From NCBI GenBank assembly GCA_019307815.1, contig JAFDIV010000012.1:62001-126000 (forward strand): a DNA stretch of 64,000 nt, in the 5' to 3' direction. This DNA comes from Deltaproteobacteria bacterium. GTDB lineage: Bacteria; Desulfobacterota; DSM-4660; Desulfatiglandales; Desulfatiglandaceae. Positions 20,358 through 30,263 of this stretch are shown one piece after another. Within the stretch, counting starts at the first letter, position 1; each line of letters starts with the position of its first letter. Made by a program: the position numbers and the translations under genes. Under the pieces are notes generated by a model, which was not told the origin of the DNA, did no database searches, and saw only the letters and a list, made by a program, of their open reading frames with translations.

Positions 20358-21473
20358 CTATTGATAAACCGGGTAGGCTGTGATCATAACATCTTCTTCA
20401 AACCGCCGAATCCTCAGGTCCTTCAACTTCAAGCACTGCTCAATGCTCTCAGGCCCCTGCCCCGCGATCATGGGGATACCGTCACCCCCTCCAAGGAGTT
20501 TGGGGGCCAAGAAAAGATAAAATTTATCAACAAGGCTCTCCTGAATCAAGGAGCGAATAATCCTTGCACCCCCTTCCACCAAGAGGGATACGATCGACTT
20601 TTTTCCCAATATATCCATTAAGGCAGCCAAGTCAATCTTTCCTTGCTTGACCGGACACTTAATGATTTCAACACCCTTTGTCTCCAAGGCCTCTATCTTA
20701 GCGGAGCTTTCCAGATGAGAACCCACGGCTACTGCTGTTCCTGCGATATCTGTGGTCCTGAATACCAGGGAGTCCACTGGGCTGCTAAGATTGGTATCAA
20801 CAATAATGCGCAAGGGTTGCCTATGAGAATGCTTTTTGTCTCTGGCGGTAAGCAGTGGATCATCTTGTAGTACCGTACCCAGCCCTACCATCACCGCATC
20901 CGCATCCCGCCTAAGCCTGTGGGCAAAGGCCCTTGACCTGGCGTTTGTTATCCATTTTGAATGTCCTGTTCGTGTGGCCGTCCAACCATCCATGGTCAAA
21001 GCGCATTTCACCAAAATAAAAGGCCTGCCGGTTTGAACAAACTTGATATAGGCCTCATTGATCCGCCTGCATTCTTGCTCCAACACGCCACATTCCACCT
21101 GGATTCCATTTTGGGAAAGGTATTGGCACCCACCGCCGCTAACATTGGGGTTGGGATCCATCATACCCACGACAACCCTACTGATTCCTGCCTGCACGAT
21201 AGCATGGGTGCAGGGGGGGGTGCGGCCATAGTGGTTACACGGCTCTAAAGTCACATAAAGGGTGCATCCTTTGGCCTCATGGCCAAGCTTGCGCAGTGCC
21301 TCCACTTCAGCATGGGGAAAACCGGCCTTCCTGTGGAATCCCTTGGACAGGACCCTGCCATCACGTACTACAACAGCGCCCACAGTGGGGTTGGGGGAAG
21401 TCTTTCCCAATCCCTTCCGGGCCTCCCTTAGGGCCATGCGCATGAATTTTGTGTCCAGATCAGTTCGTGCCAT
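20358..21473 (-). CDS. ribD: Bifunctional diaminohydroxyphosphoribosylaminopyrimidine deaminase / reductase
   Basis: RibD performs the second and third steps of riboflavin synthesis. The N-terminal zinc deaminase has HAE in FPHAEVEAL and the cysteines of PCNHYGRTPPC. The C-terminal reductase has KCALTMDG and the NADPH-fold segment SLLVEGGARI. ATG 21473 gives the usual start (DLDTKFMRMALREARKGLG); the GTG at 21500 would add nine unaligned residues. No FMN riboswitch was found in the 100 bp upstream. Confidence 0.96.
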   Translation of the reverse strand: MARTDLDTKFMRMALREARKGLGKTSPNPTVGAVVVRDGRVLSKGFHRKAGFPHAEVEALRKLGHEAKGCTLYVTLEPCNHYGRTPPCTHAIVQAGISRVVVGMMDPNPNVSGGGCQYLSQNGIQVECGVLEQECRRINEAYIKFVQTGRPFILVKCALTMDGWTATRTGHSKWITNARSRAFAHRLRRDADAVMVGLGTVLQDDPLLTARDKKHSHRQPLRIIVDTNLSSPVDSLVFRTTDIAGTAVAVGSHLESSAKIEALETKGVEIIKCPVKQGKIDLAALMDILGKKSIVSLLVEGGARIIRSLIQESLVDKFYLFLAPKLLGGGDGIPMIAGQGPESIEQCLKLKDLRIRRFEEDVMITAYPVYQ

Positions 21474-21575
21474 CTTAAAAACTGCTAAAGCTACAATCAC
21501 GTGAACTGAAACACCCAGCAGGGCATGATTTTTGGCAGCTTGGGGGGAGCACAGGCAGGTTACAAAGGAACTGTC

Positions 21576-22049
21576 CTATGAATGATCTTTCTCCTTTCTA
21601 CTCCTCAGAATTTCCTCCAGCTCGGCCATAAATTCATTAATGTCCTTGAATTGGCGGTATACTGAAGCAAATCGGACATATGCCACTTCATCCCATTCTC
21701 TGAGGTTATTGATAACCATTTCACCAATCTCCGAACTATCTATCTCTTTCTTGCCCTGCTCCTGGAAGTAAAGCTCCAATGAATCTACAAATTCCTCGAT
21801 CTTGGTCGTGCTGATGGGGCGTTTCTGACAGGCCTTTCTGATGCCTGCCACAATCTTGTCCCTGTTAAAAGGTTCGCGGCGTCCGTCTTTCTTCACCACC
21901 ATGGGAAGCATCTCTTCAAGCTTTTCATAGGTGGTGAATCTCCTTCCACACTCAAGGCACTCTCTCCGCCGCCGAATCATTCTCCCATCTTTACTCAGCC
22001 GGGAATCAATGACCCTGTTATTGATCTGCGAACAATAAGGACATTTCAC
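21576..22049 (-). CDS. nrdR: Transcriptional repressor NrdR
   Basis: NrdR represses ribonucleotide reductase genes in response to ATP/dATP. The 157 residues begin with the zinc ribbon [17 protein letters not shown] and [12 protein letters not shown], followed by the ATP-cone ([16 protein letters not shown]). ATG 22049 overlaps the stop codon of the dCMP deaminase gene, so both dNTP-related genes are translationally coupled. No nrd structural gene or NrdR box was seen in the window. Confidence 0.97.
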   Translation of the reverse strand: MKCPYCSQINNRVIDSRLSKDGRMIRRRRECLECGRRFTTYEKLEEMLPMVVKKDGRREPFNRDKIVAGIRKACQKRPISTTKIEEFVDSLELYFQEQGKKEIDSSEIGEMVINNLREWDEVAYVRFASVYRQFKDINEFMAELEEILRSRKEKDHS

Positions 22050-22492
22050 TTCGTCACCCTCACAAGTTCAATACCCGCCTCTTTGAGCATCTCGGCGGCC
22101 AGTGGATCGTCATACCCCTCTTCAAAATATATCTTCTTTATCCCTGCATTAATAATCATTTTGGAACAGATCACGCAAGGTCTGTTGGTACAATAAAGCG
22201 TCGAGCCCGCAATGGAGATACCATGATAAGCCGCCTGGATAATGGCGTTCTGCTCAGCGTGCAATCCCCTGCACAGTTCATGACGGGTTCCAGAGGGTAT
22301 AGAGGCATTCTTGCGCAGGCAGCCCGTTTCCTCACAATGTCTGAGACCCGCAGGGGCGCCGTTGTATCCCGTGGCCAAGATTCTCTTATCCTTAACAATG
22401 ACCGCACCCACGTGCCGACGCAGACACGTGGATCGTTGTGCAACCATCCTGGCTATGGACATGAAATAATCTGTCCATGACGGTCTAGGCAT
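22046..22492 (-). CDS. dCMP deaminase family protein (ComEB-type)
   Basis: A 148-residue zinc deaminase with HAE in LHAEQNAI and the PC-x2-C motif RPCVIC. The start [19 protein letters not shown] is typical of dCMP deaminases, which make dUMP for thymidylate synthesis. Its overlap with nrdR and closeness to glyA (34 bp upstream) fit a role in deoxynucleotide and one-carbon metabolism. A late-competence ComEB role is only a name inherited by the family. Confidence 0.92.
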   Translation of the reverse strand: MPRPSWTDYFMSIARMVAQRSTCLRRHVGAVIVKDKRILATGYNGAPAGLRHCEETGCLRKNASIPSGTRHELCRGLHAEQNAIIQAAYHGISIAGSTLYCTNRPCVICSKMIINAGIKKIYFEEGYDDPLAAEMLKEAGIELVRVTK

Positions 22493-22525
22493 TTGTCTAT
22501 CCTACTAAAAAACCCCACCACGGCA

Positions 22526-23782
22526 TTACTGTGAGTTCCAAAAAGAGTAAATGGGGTATGCCCTACATATATCCAAGACCTCGGACCGTGCCCTTTCTAG
22601 AGTGGCTTCACTGTGGGGGTTGTCCAGGACCTTTTTTATGATATCAGCCAGTTGCTCCATTTCGGCCTCCTTGAGCCCCCTTGTGGTAAGGGCAGGGGTC
22701 CCCAACCTCAGTCCGCTGGTAATCTTGGGGCCTCGTTTATCAAATGGCACGGCATTCTTATTAGCCACAATTCCCACCGCACCAAGGGCCTGTTCTGCCT
22801 CCAGCCCTGAGAGCCCAAATCGCGTGAGGTCAATTAATAGAAGATGGTTATCCGTGCCCCCTGTCACCAGTTCAAAACCATGGCTTAGCAATCTGTTGGC
22901 CAGGGTCCTAGCATTTAAAATCACCTGCTTTTGATACTCGGTAAAGGCCGGTTCAAGGGCCTCCCCAAAGGCCACGGCCTTTGCTGCGATCACATGCATC
23001 AAGGGGCCGCCCTGTATGCCGGGAAATATGGCCTTATCCAGCTTGTCTCCATATGTCTCATCAGCCAATAGGAGACCGCCACGGGGCCCCCTCAGGGTCT
23101 TATGCGTCGTGCTTGTCACAAAATCTGCCACTCCAATTGGTGAAGGATGCAAACCCACGGCCACAAGGCCGGCAATATGGGCCATGTCCGCCATTAAATA
23201 GGCCCCTACCTCATGGGCAATCTCCCTGAATAGGTGAAAATCAATCCTGCGAGGATAGGCACTGGCCCCTGCAATGATCATCTTTGGCCTATGTGTTTTG
23301 GCAAGATCTCGGACATAATCATAATCGATCAAATGGGTTTTGGGATCCACCCCATAATGGACTGTCTTAAAAATCTGTCCCGAAAAACTCACCGGACTTC
23401 CATGGGTAAGGTGCCCCCCGTGGGACAGTTCCATTCCCATAATTAGATCACCAGGGTTAAGAAAGCTGAAATATACGGCCATGTTGGCCTGGGACCCTGA
23501 ATGGGGCTGCACATTCACATATTGGGCCTGAAAGAGCTTTTTGGCCCTTTCAATGGCCAGTCTTTCAACCACATCCACATACTCGCACCCACCATAATAC
23601 CTGGAACCTGGATATCCCTCTGCATATTTATTGGTCATGACACTGGCCTGGGCCTCCATCACTGCCCGGCTGGCATAATTTTCTGACGCAATCATTACCA
23701 GGGAGTCAATCTCCCGCCTTACTTCCGCCTGGATAGCGCCATATACTTGGGAATCGACTTCCTCTAAACGCTTTTCCTTCAC
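22526..23782 (-). CDS. glyA: Serine hydroxymethyltransferase
   Basis: GlyA moves the serine hydroxymethyl group to tetrahydrofolate with pyridoxal phosphate. The 418 residues contain [32 protein letters not shown] and the PLP-lysine motif [14 protein letters not shown]. The first codons are unclear: GTG 23782 is given, with TTG starts at 23785 and 23803 also in frame. It overlaps the 3' end of rpiB by a few bases when started upstream, the frequent rpiB-glyA order. Confidence 0.96.
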   Translation of the reverse strand: MKEKRLEEVDSQVYGAIQAEVRREIDSLVMIASENYASRAVMEAQASVMTNKYAEGYPGSRYYGGCEYVDVVERLAIERAKKLFQAQYVNVQPHSGSQANMAVYFSFLNPGDLIMGMELSHGGHLTHGSPVSFSGQIFKTVHYGVDPKTHLIDYDYVRDLAKTHRPKMIIAGASAYPRRIDFHLFREIAHEVGAYLMADMAHIAGLVAVGLHPSPIGVADFVTSTTHKTLRGPRGGLLLADETYGDKLDKAIFPGIQGGPLMHVIAAKAVAFGEALEPAFTEYQKQVILNARTLANRLLSHGFELVTGGTDNHLLLIDLTRFGLSGLEAEQALGAVGIVANKNAVPFDKRGPKITSGLRLGTPALTTRGLKEAEMEQLADIIKKVLDNPHSEATLERARSEVLDICRAYPIYSFWNSQ

Positions 23783-23795
23783 CAAACACCCCTGC

Positions 23796-24224
23796 TTAAT
23801 CAATCTGCTCTATTCTTCTTTTGTGCCTACCACCCTCAAAGGAGGTACTCAAAAACACTGCCACCATCTCCTGGGCCAGGCCAACCCCAATGACTCGCCC
23901 GCCCATGGCCAGAATGTTTGCATCATTGTGCATGCGGCTTAGCTGGGCTGTATATATATTGTGACACAAGGCAGCCCTCACACCCTTATAACGGTTTGCA
24001 ACAATACTCATCCCAATTCCAGTACCACAAATAAGAATGCCATACGGGAATCTTCCTTTTGAAACGAGAGAGGCCACGTCATGGGCAATTTGGGGATAGT
24101 CTACGGAATCCCTGCTAAAAACCCCTCTGTCCTCCACCTTATAGCCCAGATCCTCCATTAGAAACCGCCTGATCTGTTCTTTCAGATCAAATCCCGCATG
24201 ATCACAACCTATCACGATGTCCAT
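23796..24224 (-). CDS. rpiB: Ribose 5-phosphate isomerase B
   Basis: RpiB interconverts ribose 5-phosphate and ribulose 5-phosphate. The 142 residues have the start [13 protein letters not shown], the active-site cysteine in [10 protein letters not shown] and [15 protein letters not shown], all diagnostic. It lies 77 bp downstream of fabF and continues into glyA. Confidence 0.95.
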   Translation of the reverse strand: MDIVIGCDHAGFDLKEQIRRFLMEDLGYKVEDRGVFSRDSVDYPQIAHDVASLVSKGRFPYGILICGTGIGMSIVANRYKGVRAALCHNIYTAQLSRMHNDANILAMGGRVIGVGLAQEMVAVFLSTSFEGGRHKRRIEQID

Positions 24225-24301
24225 AGATCCCTCTCAGATACCCAATCCCCCTGAAAAAAAAATAACGTCCTATCCAAAACACAAATGTAAGAGGGGTACT
24301 A

Positions 24302-25543
24302 CTATGGTTCAAATGCCTTGAATACAAGGCAGGCGTTTGTCCCTCCAAAGCCAAAGGAGTTAGACATGGCCACCTTCACGTCCGCCTTTCGGGCCTGGTT
24401 TGGTACATAATCCAAATCACATTCGGGATCAGGGGTTTCATAATTGATAGTTGGAGGTATCACCCCGTGTTTAACCGTAAGAACCGTAAAAATGGCCTCA
24501 ACACCACCGGCCCCTCCCAGTAGGTGACCAGTCATGGATTTTGTCGAGCTGATTGCCAGGTTATAGGCGTGCTCTCCAAACACCGCTTTTATGGCCTTGT
24601 TCTCCGATAGGTCATTCAGTTTCGTGGATGTTCCGTGCGCATTGATGTAATCCACATCCTCGGGCCTTAAGCCTGCATATTGTAACGCCATCTTCATGCA
24701 GCTAATGGCTCCTTCACCTTCTGGCTCAGGCGCAGACACATGGTAGGCATCTGCAGACATGCCATAGCCGATCACCTCAGCATAGATATTCGCCCCCCGC
24801 TCCAATGCCTGATCAAGCTCCTCAAGAATCAATATGCCTGCGCCCTCTCCCATAACAAACCCATCGCGGTCCAGGTCAAAGGGCCTGGAGGCCTTTTCAG
24901 GTTCGTCGTTTCTAGTAGACAGGGCCCGCATGGAGCAAAATCCCCCCAAGGCAAGGGGTGTCACAACGGCCTCAGATCCTCCTGTAATCATTGCATCGGC
25001 GATCCCCTCCCTAATGAGACGAAATGACTCGCCCACTGCATGTGCACTGGCTGCACAGGCCGTCTCTATGGAAAGGTTCGGCCCCCTTGCGCCAAACTCA
25101 ATAGCAATCTGGCCAGGGGCCATATTGGCGATCATCCCTGGAATAAAAAATGGACTGATACGCCTTGGCCCCCTATCCAATAAGACCTTGTGATAGTGCT
25201 CCAACATCTCCAAGCCCCCCAGGCCTGAACCAAGGATGCATCCTACCTTATGACAATTCTTTGGCTCAATCTTGAGACCCGAGTCCTCCATGGCCATCCT
25301 GGCAGAGGCCACTGCATAGTGGACAAAGATGTCAAAGTGCCTGATCTGTTTCTTATCCATAAAGTCTTCTGAACGAAAGTCCGTCACCTCCCCAGCTATC
25401 TGGCTGGCAAAGGCAGAGGCATCGAACTTGGTTATAGGACCAATCCCTGACCTCCCTTGGCAAGCCATCTCCCAATTTTTTTCCACTCCAGTCCCAAGAG
25501 GGGTTACCATACCAATGCCTGTCACAACCACTCTTCGGGGCAT
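24302..25543 (-). CDS. fabF: Beta-ketoacyl-ACP synthase II
   Basis: FabF condenses malonyl-ACP with growing acyl-ACP. The 413 residues show the catalytic triad motifs ETACAASAHA (nucleophilic cysteine), NAHGTSTKLND and STKSMTGHLLGGAGG (both histidines), and the closing loop SNSFGFGGTN. It follows acpP, the classical acpP-fabF pair. Downstream, a run of T in the transcript at about 24257-24265 lies before rpiB but I see no convincing stem for a terminator. Confidence 0.97.
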   Translation of the reverse strand: MPRRVVVTGIGMVTPLGTGVEKNWEMACQGRSGIGPITKFDASAFASQIAGEVTDFRSEDFMDKKQIRHFDIFVHYAVASARMAMEDSGLKIEPKNCHKVGCILGSGLGGLEMLEHYHKVLLDRGPRRISPFFIPGMIANMAPGQIAIEFGARGPNLSIETACAASAHAVGESFRLIREGIADAMITGGSEAVVTPLALGGFCSMRALSTRNDEPEKASRPFDLDRDGFVMGEGAGILILEELDQALERGANIYAEVIGYGMSADAYHVSAPEPEGEGAISCMKMALQYAGLRPEDVDYINAHGTSTKLNDLSENKAIKAVFGEHAYNLAISSTKSMTGHLLGGAGGVEAIFTVLTVKHGVIPPTINYETPDPECDLDYVPNQARKADVKVAMSNSFGFGGTNACLVFKAFEP

Positions 25544-25599
25544 AATACTGCTCCTTTCTTTACACGGCTGTCACATCTATCCATCCAGTTCAGCACAAT

Positions 25600-25851
<252 letters not shown>

Positions 25852-25962
25852 TCAACATTGTTTCGTTTAATCAGTCACCTCATTATACCCATCAGAAAAT
25901 AAAAATTTTCCCATGGGAGCGTTCAGCCTTCACCTATTAGCACGAAAAACAAAACTGCCCTA

Positions 25963-26712
25963 TTACATGTATAACCCTCCATTGACATGTATCACCTGGC
26001 CTGTGAGATAACTGGCAGAATCAGAACATAGCCAGTAAACCACCTCCGCCACCTCTTCAGGTCTTCCCATCCTACCCAACGGGATCTGCTCTAGGAATTT
26101 TTGCCTTACCTTCTCGGGCAGCGCTGCTGTCATCTCCGTATCTATAAAACCCGGAGCCACGGCATTAACCCGTATGCCACGGGCAGCCACCTCACGGGCC
26201 ACTGTCTTGGTAAAGCCCATAATGCCGGCCTTTGAAGCCGAATAATTGGCCTGTCCCACATTTCCAATCTGGCCAACCACGGATGACATGCTCACTATAC
26301 ACCCTGAGCGCTGTTTGATCATGGCCCTGATTACGGCCTGGGTGCAATTAAATACACTCTTGAGGTTCACATTCAAAACCGCATCCCAATCCTTTTCACC
26401 CATACGCATCAACAGGGTATCCCGGGTGATCCCGGCATTGTTGACAAGCACATCCACCCTGCCGTATCGCTCCAAGATATCCCCAAACAGCTCTTCCACC
26501 TCCTGTCTAACCGAGACGTCCACCTTATGGGCTTCGACCTGTACACCCTTTTCCTTTAGGAGGGCTAGTGTTTCTTGGGCCGCGGACTCATCAGGATCAT
26601 AATGTACCAATACAATTCGAGCAGCCTCTTCTGCGAACTTAAGCGCCACACACCGGCCAATACCCCTGGACCCTCCAGTAATAACCACTACCCTCGAACC
26701 GTTTTCATTCAT
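25963..26712 (-). CDS. fabG: 3-oxoacyl-ACP reductase
   Basis: A 249-residue short-chain dehydrogenase with the NADPH loop TGGSRGIGR, NNAGITRD, the catalytic serine in SMSSVVGQIGN and YSASK with the Tyr/Lys pair. The end HVNGGLYM is typical of FabG. AAGGAGAGG precedes ATG 26712. Its immediate upstream neighbour is plsX; fabH and fabD, which commonly lie between, are absent here. Confidence 0.96.
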   Translation of the reverse strand: MNENGSRVVVITGGSRGIGRCVALKFAEEAARIVLVHYDPDESAAQETLALLKEKGVQVEAHKVDVSVRQEVEELFGDILERYGRVDVLVNNAGITRDTLLMRMGEKDWDAVLNVNLKSVFNCTQAVIRAMIKQRSGCIVSMSSVVGQIGNVGQANYSASKAGIMGFTKTVAREVAARGIRVNAVAPGFIDTEMTAALPEKVRQKFLEQIPLGRMGRPEEVAEVVYWLCSDSASYLTGQVIHVNGGLYM

Positions 26713-26781
26713 GGACCTCTCCTTACTCTCTCAGAATCATATCCCCCTACTACATTACGGGAAATGAGACTAACGTTCGGT

Positions 26782-26799
26782 AGCTCCATGCAAGGAGCT
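26782..26799. other. Small inverted repeat between plsX and fabG
   Basis: AGCTCC and GGAGCT form a perfect 6-bp stem around a 6-base loop. No T-run follows on the minus strand, so it is not a normal terminator; it could be a processing or pausing structure. Confidence 0.3.
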
Positions 26800-26813
26800 T
26801 TGACTTATGTATA

Positions 26814-27806
26814 TTAGTCAAGCAACTCCTTCAACTCTGTTGACATCTTTTCCACCAGCCGGTTTTCCACATAATCAGCAGCCAGCTTGATAGCATTCTT
26901 TATGGCCCTAGGGCTTGAATCCCCGTGACAAACCACCCCAACGCCATTAATACCCAAAAGCGGAGCCCCTCCATAGATCTCATAATCAAGCTTTTCTTGA
27001 AAATTCCTAAGTGAATCTTGGGCCAATCTCGAGCCAACACGCCCCAAAAAAGAAGATCTTAGATCCTTACTGAGCATCTTACGTACGGCCTCTGCCATCC
27101 CCTCACTGAGTTTTAAGGCAACATTGCCCACAAACCCGTCGCAGACAATAATCTGCACATCGCCCGCGAAGATGTCCCGGCCTTCCACATTCCCTATAAA
27201 GTTCAAGTTGCTTTTCTCAAAAAGCTCCCTTGCAAGGCGAACCTGCTCATTCCCCTTAATGCCCTCTTCCCCGATACTCAGGAGTCCGATCTTGGGATCC
27301 CTAAGACCTAAACAAGAGGACGCAAAGGCCCGGGCCATTATCCCGAATTGGAACAAGTGGGCTGGTCTACAGTCCACATTGGCCCCCACGTCAATGAGAA
27401 CCACAGGGCCAGCCTCCCTCGGGAAAACCCCGGCTATGGCGGGCCTTTCTACACCCTTAAGCCTCCCTAGGGTCAACACGCCTGCAGCCACAGTGGCCCC
27501 GGAATTTCCGGCACTCACGACCGCTTCTGCCTTTCCGTCCCTAACTAAATCAAAGGCCACCCTGATGGAGGCCCTTTTTTTCTTTCGAACCGCCTTCAAG
27601 GGCGGTTCATCCATGCTTATAAAATCCTCGCAATGTGCTGTAAGAATTCGGTCCCTAATCCTTCTGTCGCCAAGAATCTCGCGAAGTCGTGCTTCGTCGC
27701 CCACAAGGATGACAGAGACGCCGAACTCAGTGACAGCCTCTACAGCGCCCTGAACCACCACTTCTGGAGCATGGTCTCCGCCCATGGCGTCCACGGCTAC
27801 ATACAT
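26814..27806 (-). CDS. plsX: Phosphate acyltransferase PlsX
   Basis: PlsX makes acyl-phosphate from acyl-ACP for phospholipid synthesis. The 330 residues start with VAVDAMGGDHAPEVVVQGA and contain SAGNSGATVAAGVLTLGR, RPAIAGVFP and NVEGRDIF, all conserved. ATG 27806 begins one base after the rpmF stop codon, so the rpmF-plsX pair is translationally close, as usual. Confidence 0.96.
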   Translation of the reverse strand: MYVAVDAMGGDHAPEVVVQGAVEAVTEFGVSVILVGDEARLREILGDRRIRDRILTAHCEDFISMDEPPLKAVRKKKRASIRVAFDLVRDGKAEAVVSAGNSGATVAAGVLTLGRLKGVERPAIAGVFPREAGPVVLIDVGANVDCRPAHLFQFGIMARAFASSCLGLRDPKIGLLSIGEEGIKGNEQVRLARELFEKSNLNFIGNVEGRDIFAGDVQIIVCDGFVGNVALKLSEGMAEAVRKMLSKDLRSSFLGRVGSRLAQDSLRNFQEKLDYEIYGGAPLLGINGVGVVCHGDSSPRAIKNAIKLAADYVENRLVEKMSTELKELLD

Positions 27807-27807
27807 A

Positions 27808-27990
27808 TCAACTCTCTTCAGTAGTGACTATCGTCCTTCCCTTGTACGTGCCACATTCGGGGCATACGTGATGGGGTAGCACGGGCTCATGACATTGAGG
27901 ACAAAAAGAAACATTGGGCATTTTCACATGATCATGAGACCTGCGCATATCTCTTTTGGATTTGGATTTTTTCTTCTTTGGTACAGCCAT
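27808..27990 (-). CDS. rpmF: 50S ribosomal protein L32
   Basis: This 60-residue protein begins [19 protein letters not shown] and carries a four-cysteine zinc ribbon (CPQC and CPEC), typical of L32. GGAGAACAGG lies upstream of ATG 27990. It is placed between yceD and plsX, the most common bacterial arrangement. Confidence 0.97.
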   Translation of the reverse strand: MAVPKKKKSKSKRDMRRSHDHVKMPNVSFCPQCHEPVLPHHVCPECGTYKGRTIVTTEES

Positions 27991-28011
27991 TTTTCGACCT
28001 GTTCTCCTTTA

Positions 28012-28536
28012 TTATTTTAATGCCTTCAGTTTCTGAAAGGCCGGATGTCCTTGCACCACTTGGCAGCAGCATGGTTGCCGATTGCGGTTGGCCCCACACA
28101 CTGGGCAAAGCCCCTGACAATCCTCTTTACAAAGGATCTTCATAGGGAGAGAAAGATAGATCTGTTCCCTTATTATGTCTTCCAATTCCACCTCTTCCCC
28201 CCTTATTAGATCCACACCCATCTCCTCCTCCAGTAATTCCACCTCTTCATCTGGTTCCCAATCATCGGGAACACTTTCCAAATAGACCTGAAACTCGCAT
28301 GTAAGGTCTTGGTGAAAAATATCCAGACACCTATCGCACTGGAGGAGAAGGCCGGTATTCAAACTCCCATTTACAGCAAAGCGGCTTCCAATTCTTTCGA
28401 TGGTGATCCTTACCTCAAGGGGCTTATCAAGTCCTTGAATTTGATCTCCAGGAATATCCGACTCCCACCATTCAATCGGGAGACTAAACCGATACTGTTT
28501 GGGCTTTTCCAAAATTTCTGTAAGATCTACAATCAT
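28012..28536 (-). CDS. YceD family protein (DUF177), first gene of the rpmF-plsX-fab run
   Basis: A 174-residue member of DUF177/YceD, which regularly precedes rpmF and is linked to 23S rRNA or ribosome function. The CDRC pair in the middle is conserved, and an additional cysteine-rich tail (CKEDCQGLCPVCGANRN) is seen as in many members. ATG 28536 is used rather than the adjacent TTG 28539. It is the first gene of the 19-gene leftward run ending with holA. Confidence 0.88.
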   Translation of the reverse strand: MIVDLTEILEKPKQYRFSLPIEWWESDIPGDQIQGLDKPLEVRITIERIGSRFAVNGSLNTGLLLQCDRCLDIFHQDLTCEFQVYLESVPDDWEPDEEVELLEEEMGVDLIRGEEVELEDIIREQIYLSLPMKILCKEDCQGLCPVCGANRNRQPCCCQVVQGHPAFQKLKALK

Positions 28537-28539
28537 CAA

Positions 28540-28854
28540 AGACTCATAAAGTAAATTAAAGATTCTCCTTTCTTACTACGCCCATGATACCTCAGTATCT
28601 GTGCACTCGGGAAAGGAGCACCCAAAAGATGAATAAATAAAGGTTTTACTATAAGCCAAGTTGGCAATATGTCAAGCACTTTCAATCCGGCCCCCATTAC
28701 TTTCCTTTTAACACCACGGCCAAGGCAGAGGACAAGGAGACCAGGGCTCGCTGATTAAGCTTATTGAGTAAAATTTTTCTTTTTTAATTGACACTTAGAC
28801 CATATTTGAGATATTATTTGTTAGTATCTTCGAGGTGTTACATCTTTCCTCCAG
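28540..28854. other. Divergent intergenic region, 315 bp
   Basis: This AT-rich stretch separates yceD from the plus-strand orphan gene. It contains a good plus-strand promoter at 28788-28817 and should also hold the promoter for the large leftward housekeeping run, which I could not place with confidence. No ORF, RNA gene or long repeat was seen. Confidence 0.5.
28788..28817 (+). promoter_or_regulatory. Strong sigma-70-type promoter for the orphan 378-residue gene
   Basis: Perfect TTGACA at 28788-28793, 18-bp spacer, TATTAT at 28812-28817 (five of six matches). Transcription would begin about 30 bp before the TTG start at 28855. Confidence 0.6.
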
Positions 28855-29991
28855 TTGAATAGTGCTAGTAGTGTATCCAGATTATTCGGCCGCATACAGG
28901 CAGGGGTTGGCATGTGGAAGTATAGAGAAAGGCTGTCCTATTACGAAAAATTAAGACGCTCCCTATATGAGGTACTACGAGATGCCCTTGAAAGACGCCT
29001 CATGAAGGTTTCCCTAATAGATTCATTTTACAATTATGTGCGGGAGGGCGTGGAATATAGCTTTTTGGATAAAAGCGAGCTAAAACCTCAATCCAAAAAG
29101 ATGGAAAAGGAATCTGCCCTCTTCAATACCTTTATCGTAATCTTTTGCGAAGGTGTCATAAGTCCACAGCTCAAGAACTACATTCGCTTTTTCCCGGAAA
29201 ATGCTGTCATAAAAAAGAATCTAGAATATCTGGCCAACTTTTCTCTCTATAAGCGGTTTAATCTCAACCTGAGATATTTTGAAAATCCTGGATTCCTGGA
29301 TTTTATAGAGCAGCTACTAAACGTGGATTATGCGTTGTTGATACAACAGGATCCTACAATAAAAAAGAGAAACCGCTACTCCCTGACCCACTTCCATGTC
29401 AAAATCGACTGGCCCATTGCTGATGCAGCCGAGGACTTGGCAAAGTATTTACGATATGTCCGTGACAATCTCTATGAACATGGAGACAAGGTGGCACGGA
29501 CCCTTCAAAACAAGCTATTCGAATACTACGGGTGTCATCACAGTGTGGGAGGAAGAAGAACAGCGGGCCTAATTGCTGCCCAGTTGCTCAGACGGCTGGA
29601 TTGTATCTCCACAGTTTTTGTATCAAGCTGCGAATCTCGTTCCATGTACAAGTATTCCGAGAGAGGGGTATCAAAATTCTTTCTGATTCAACTCAACGAC
29701 GAACAAATTACCGCCCTGGCCGAAAGAGAGGGAATGAATGTGGATTCTTTCAAGTCTCGGTATCTTTACCCTGCTGAGGACTATTACGTAGGTGTTACAG
29801 AGGCCACATACCGTCACACTATTCACTCAAAACCACCTGAAGACGGAAGGCTGCGCAAGCTAAAACCTGCCTATAGCTGGCTAAGATTGAGGGACGAATT
29901 TCTCCATCCAAAGGTCACAGCCCTCAATTGTAGACCAATCAGTTACAAGTGGATTTACTCACCTTCAGATCAAACCCAGAGACTCGTCTAA
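28855..29991 (+). CDS. Hypothetical protein, 378 residues, no recognised family
   Basis: I do not recognise this protein. It has no signal peptide or membrane segment, is rich in Tyr, Arg, Lys and Leu and looks helical in its first half. A central part with GCHHSVGGRRTAGLIAAQLL and a later segment VSKFFLIQLNDEQITALAERE may be distinct domains. The first codon is uncertain: TTG 28855 lacks a Shine-Dalgarno, while ATG 28912 has AGGGG nearby and would remove 19 residues. It has its own promoter, is a single-gene unit, and its end overlaps the convergent small gene by 4 bp. Confidence 0.7.
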   Translation: MNSASSVSRLFGRIQAGVGMWKYRERLSYYEKLRRSLYEVLRDALERRLMKVSLIDSFYNYVREGVEYSFLDKSELKPQSKKMEKESALFNTFIVIFCEGVISPQLKNYIRFFPENAVIKKNLEYLANFSLYKRFNLNLRYFENPGFLDFIEQLLNVDYALLIQQDPTIKKRNRYSLTHFHVKIDWPIADAAEDLAKYLRYVRDNLYEHGDKVARTLQNKLFEYYGCHHSVGGRRTAGLIAAQLLRRLDCISTVFVSSCESRSMYKYSERGVSKFFLIQLNDEQITALAEREGMNVDSFKSRYLYPAEDYYVGVTEATYRHTIHSKPPEDGRLRKLKPAYSWLRLRDEFLHPKVTALNCRPISYKWIYSPSDQTQRLV

Positions 29992-30263
29992 TGTTTGCCC
30001 AGACGCTCTGAAACCTGAACCAAATGCCACACGTCTAGAGATCGGTGCCATTTTATCAGGTAGACCTTGCTATCGTCGGCCAAGACCTTGAAGTAGTCAT
30101 GCTCCAGCCCATACCAACGGTCTATGAGGTTTTTGACCACTTTTTTCTTGTTACCCACAATGAAGTAAAGTGGCCTCTCATTGGCCTTGTAACCTGAATA
30201 GGCCGCAACCTCTATCTTTTTCGAACCAGCCTTCCGCACTGGGCGAGTATTGTCAATTTCCAC
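29988..30263 (-). CDS. Small conserved-looking protein, resembles DUF6504
   Basis: A 91-residue basic protein. The pattern PLYFIVGNKKKVVKNLIDRW, then DYFKVLADDSKVYLIKW and WHLVQVSERLG resembles from memory the DUF6504 group, small proteins of unknown role that often neighbour DNA repair or polymerase genes. GTG 30263 is preferred to the start at 30311 because AGGAG lies upstream and overlap with the pump fragment shrinks to 11 bp. It is downstream of the broken efflux operon. Confidence 0.6.
   Translation of the reverse strand: MEIDNTRPVRKAGSKKIEVAAYSGYKANERPLYFIVGNKKKVVKNLIDRWYGLEHDYFKVLADDSKVYLIKWHRSLDVWHLVQVSERLGKH

Noticed and set aside
21474..21575. FMN riboswitch ahead of ribD
   Set aside because: Only about 100 bp separate nrdR and ribD and none of the conserved RFN-element blocks can be found.
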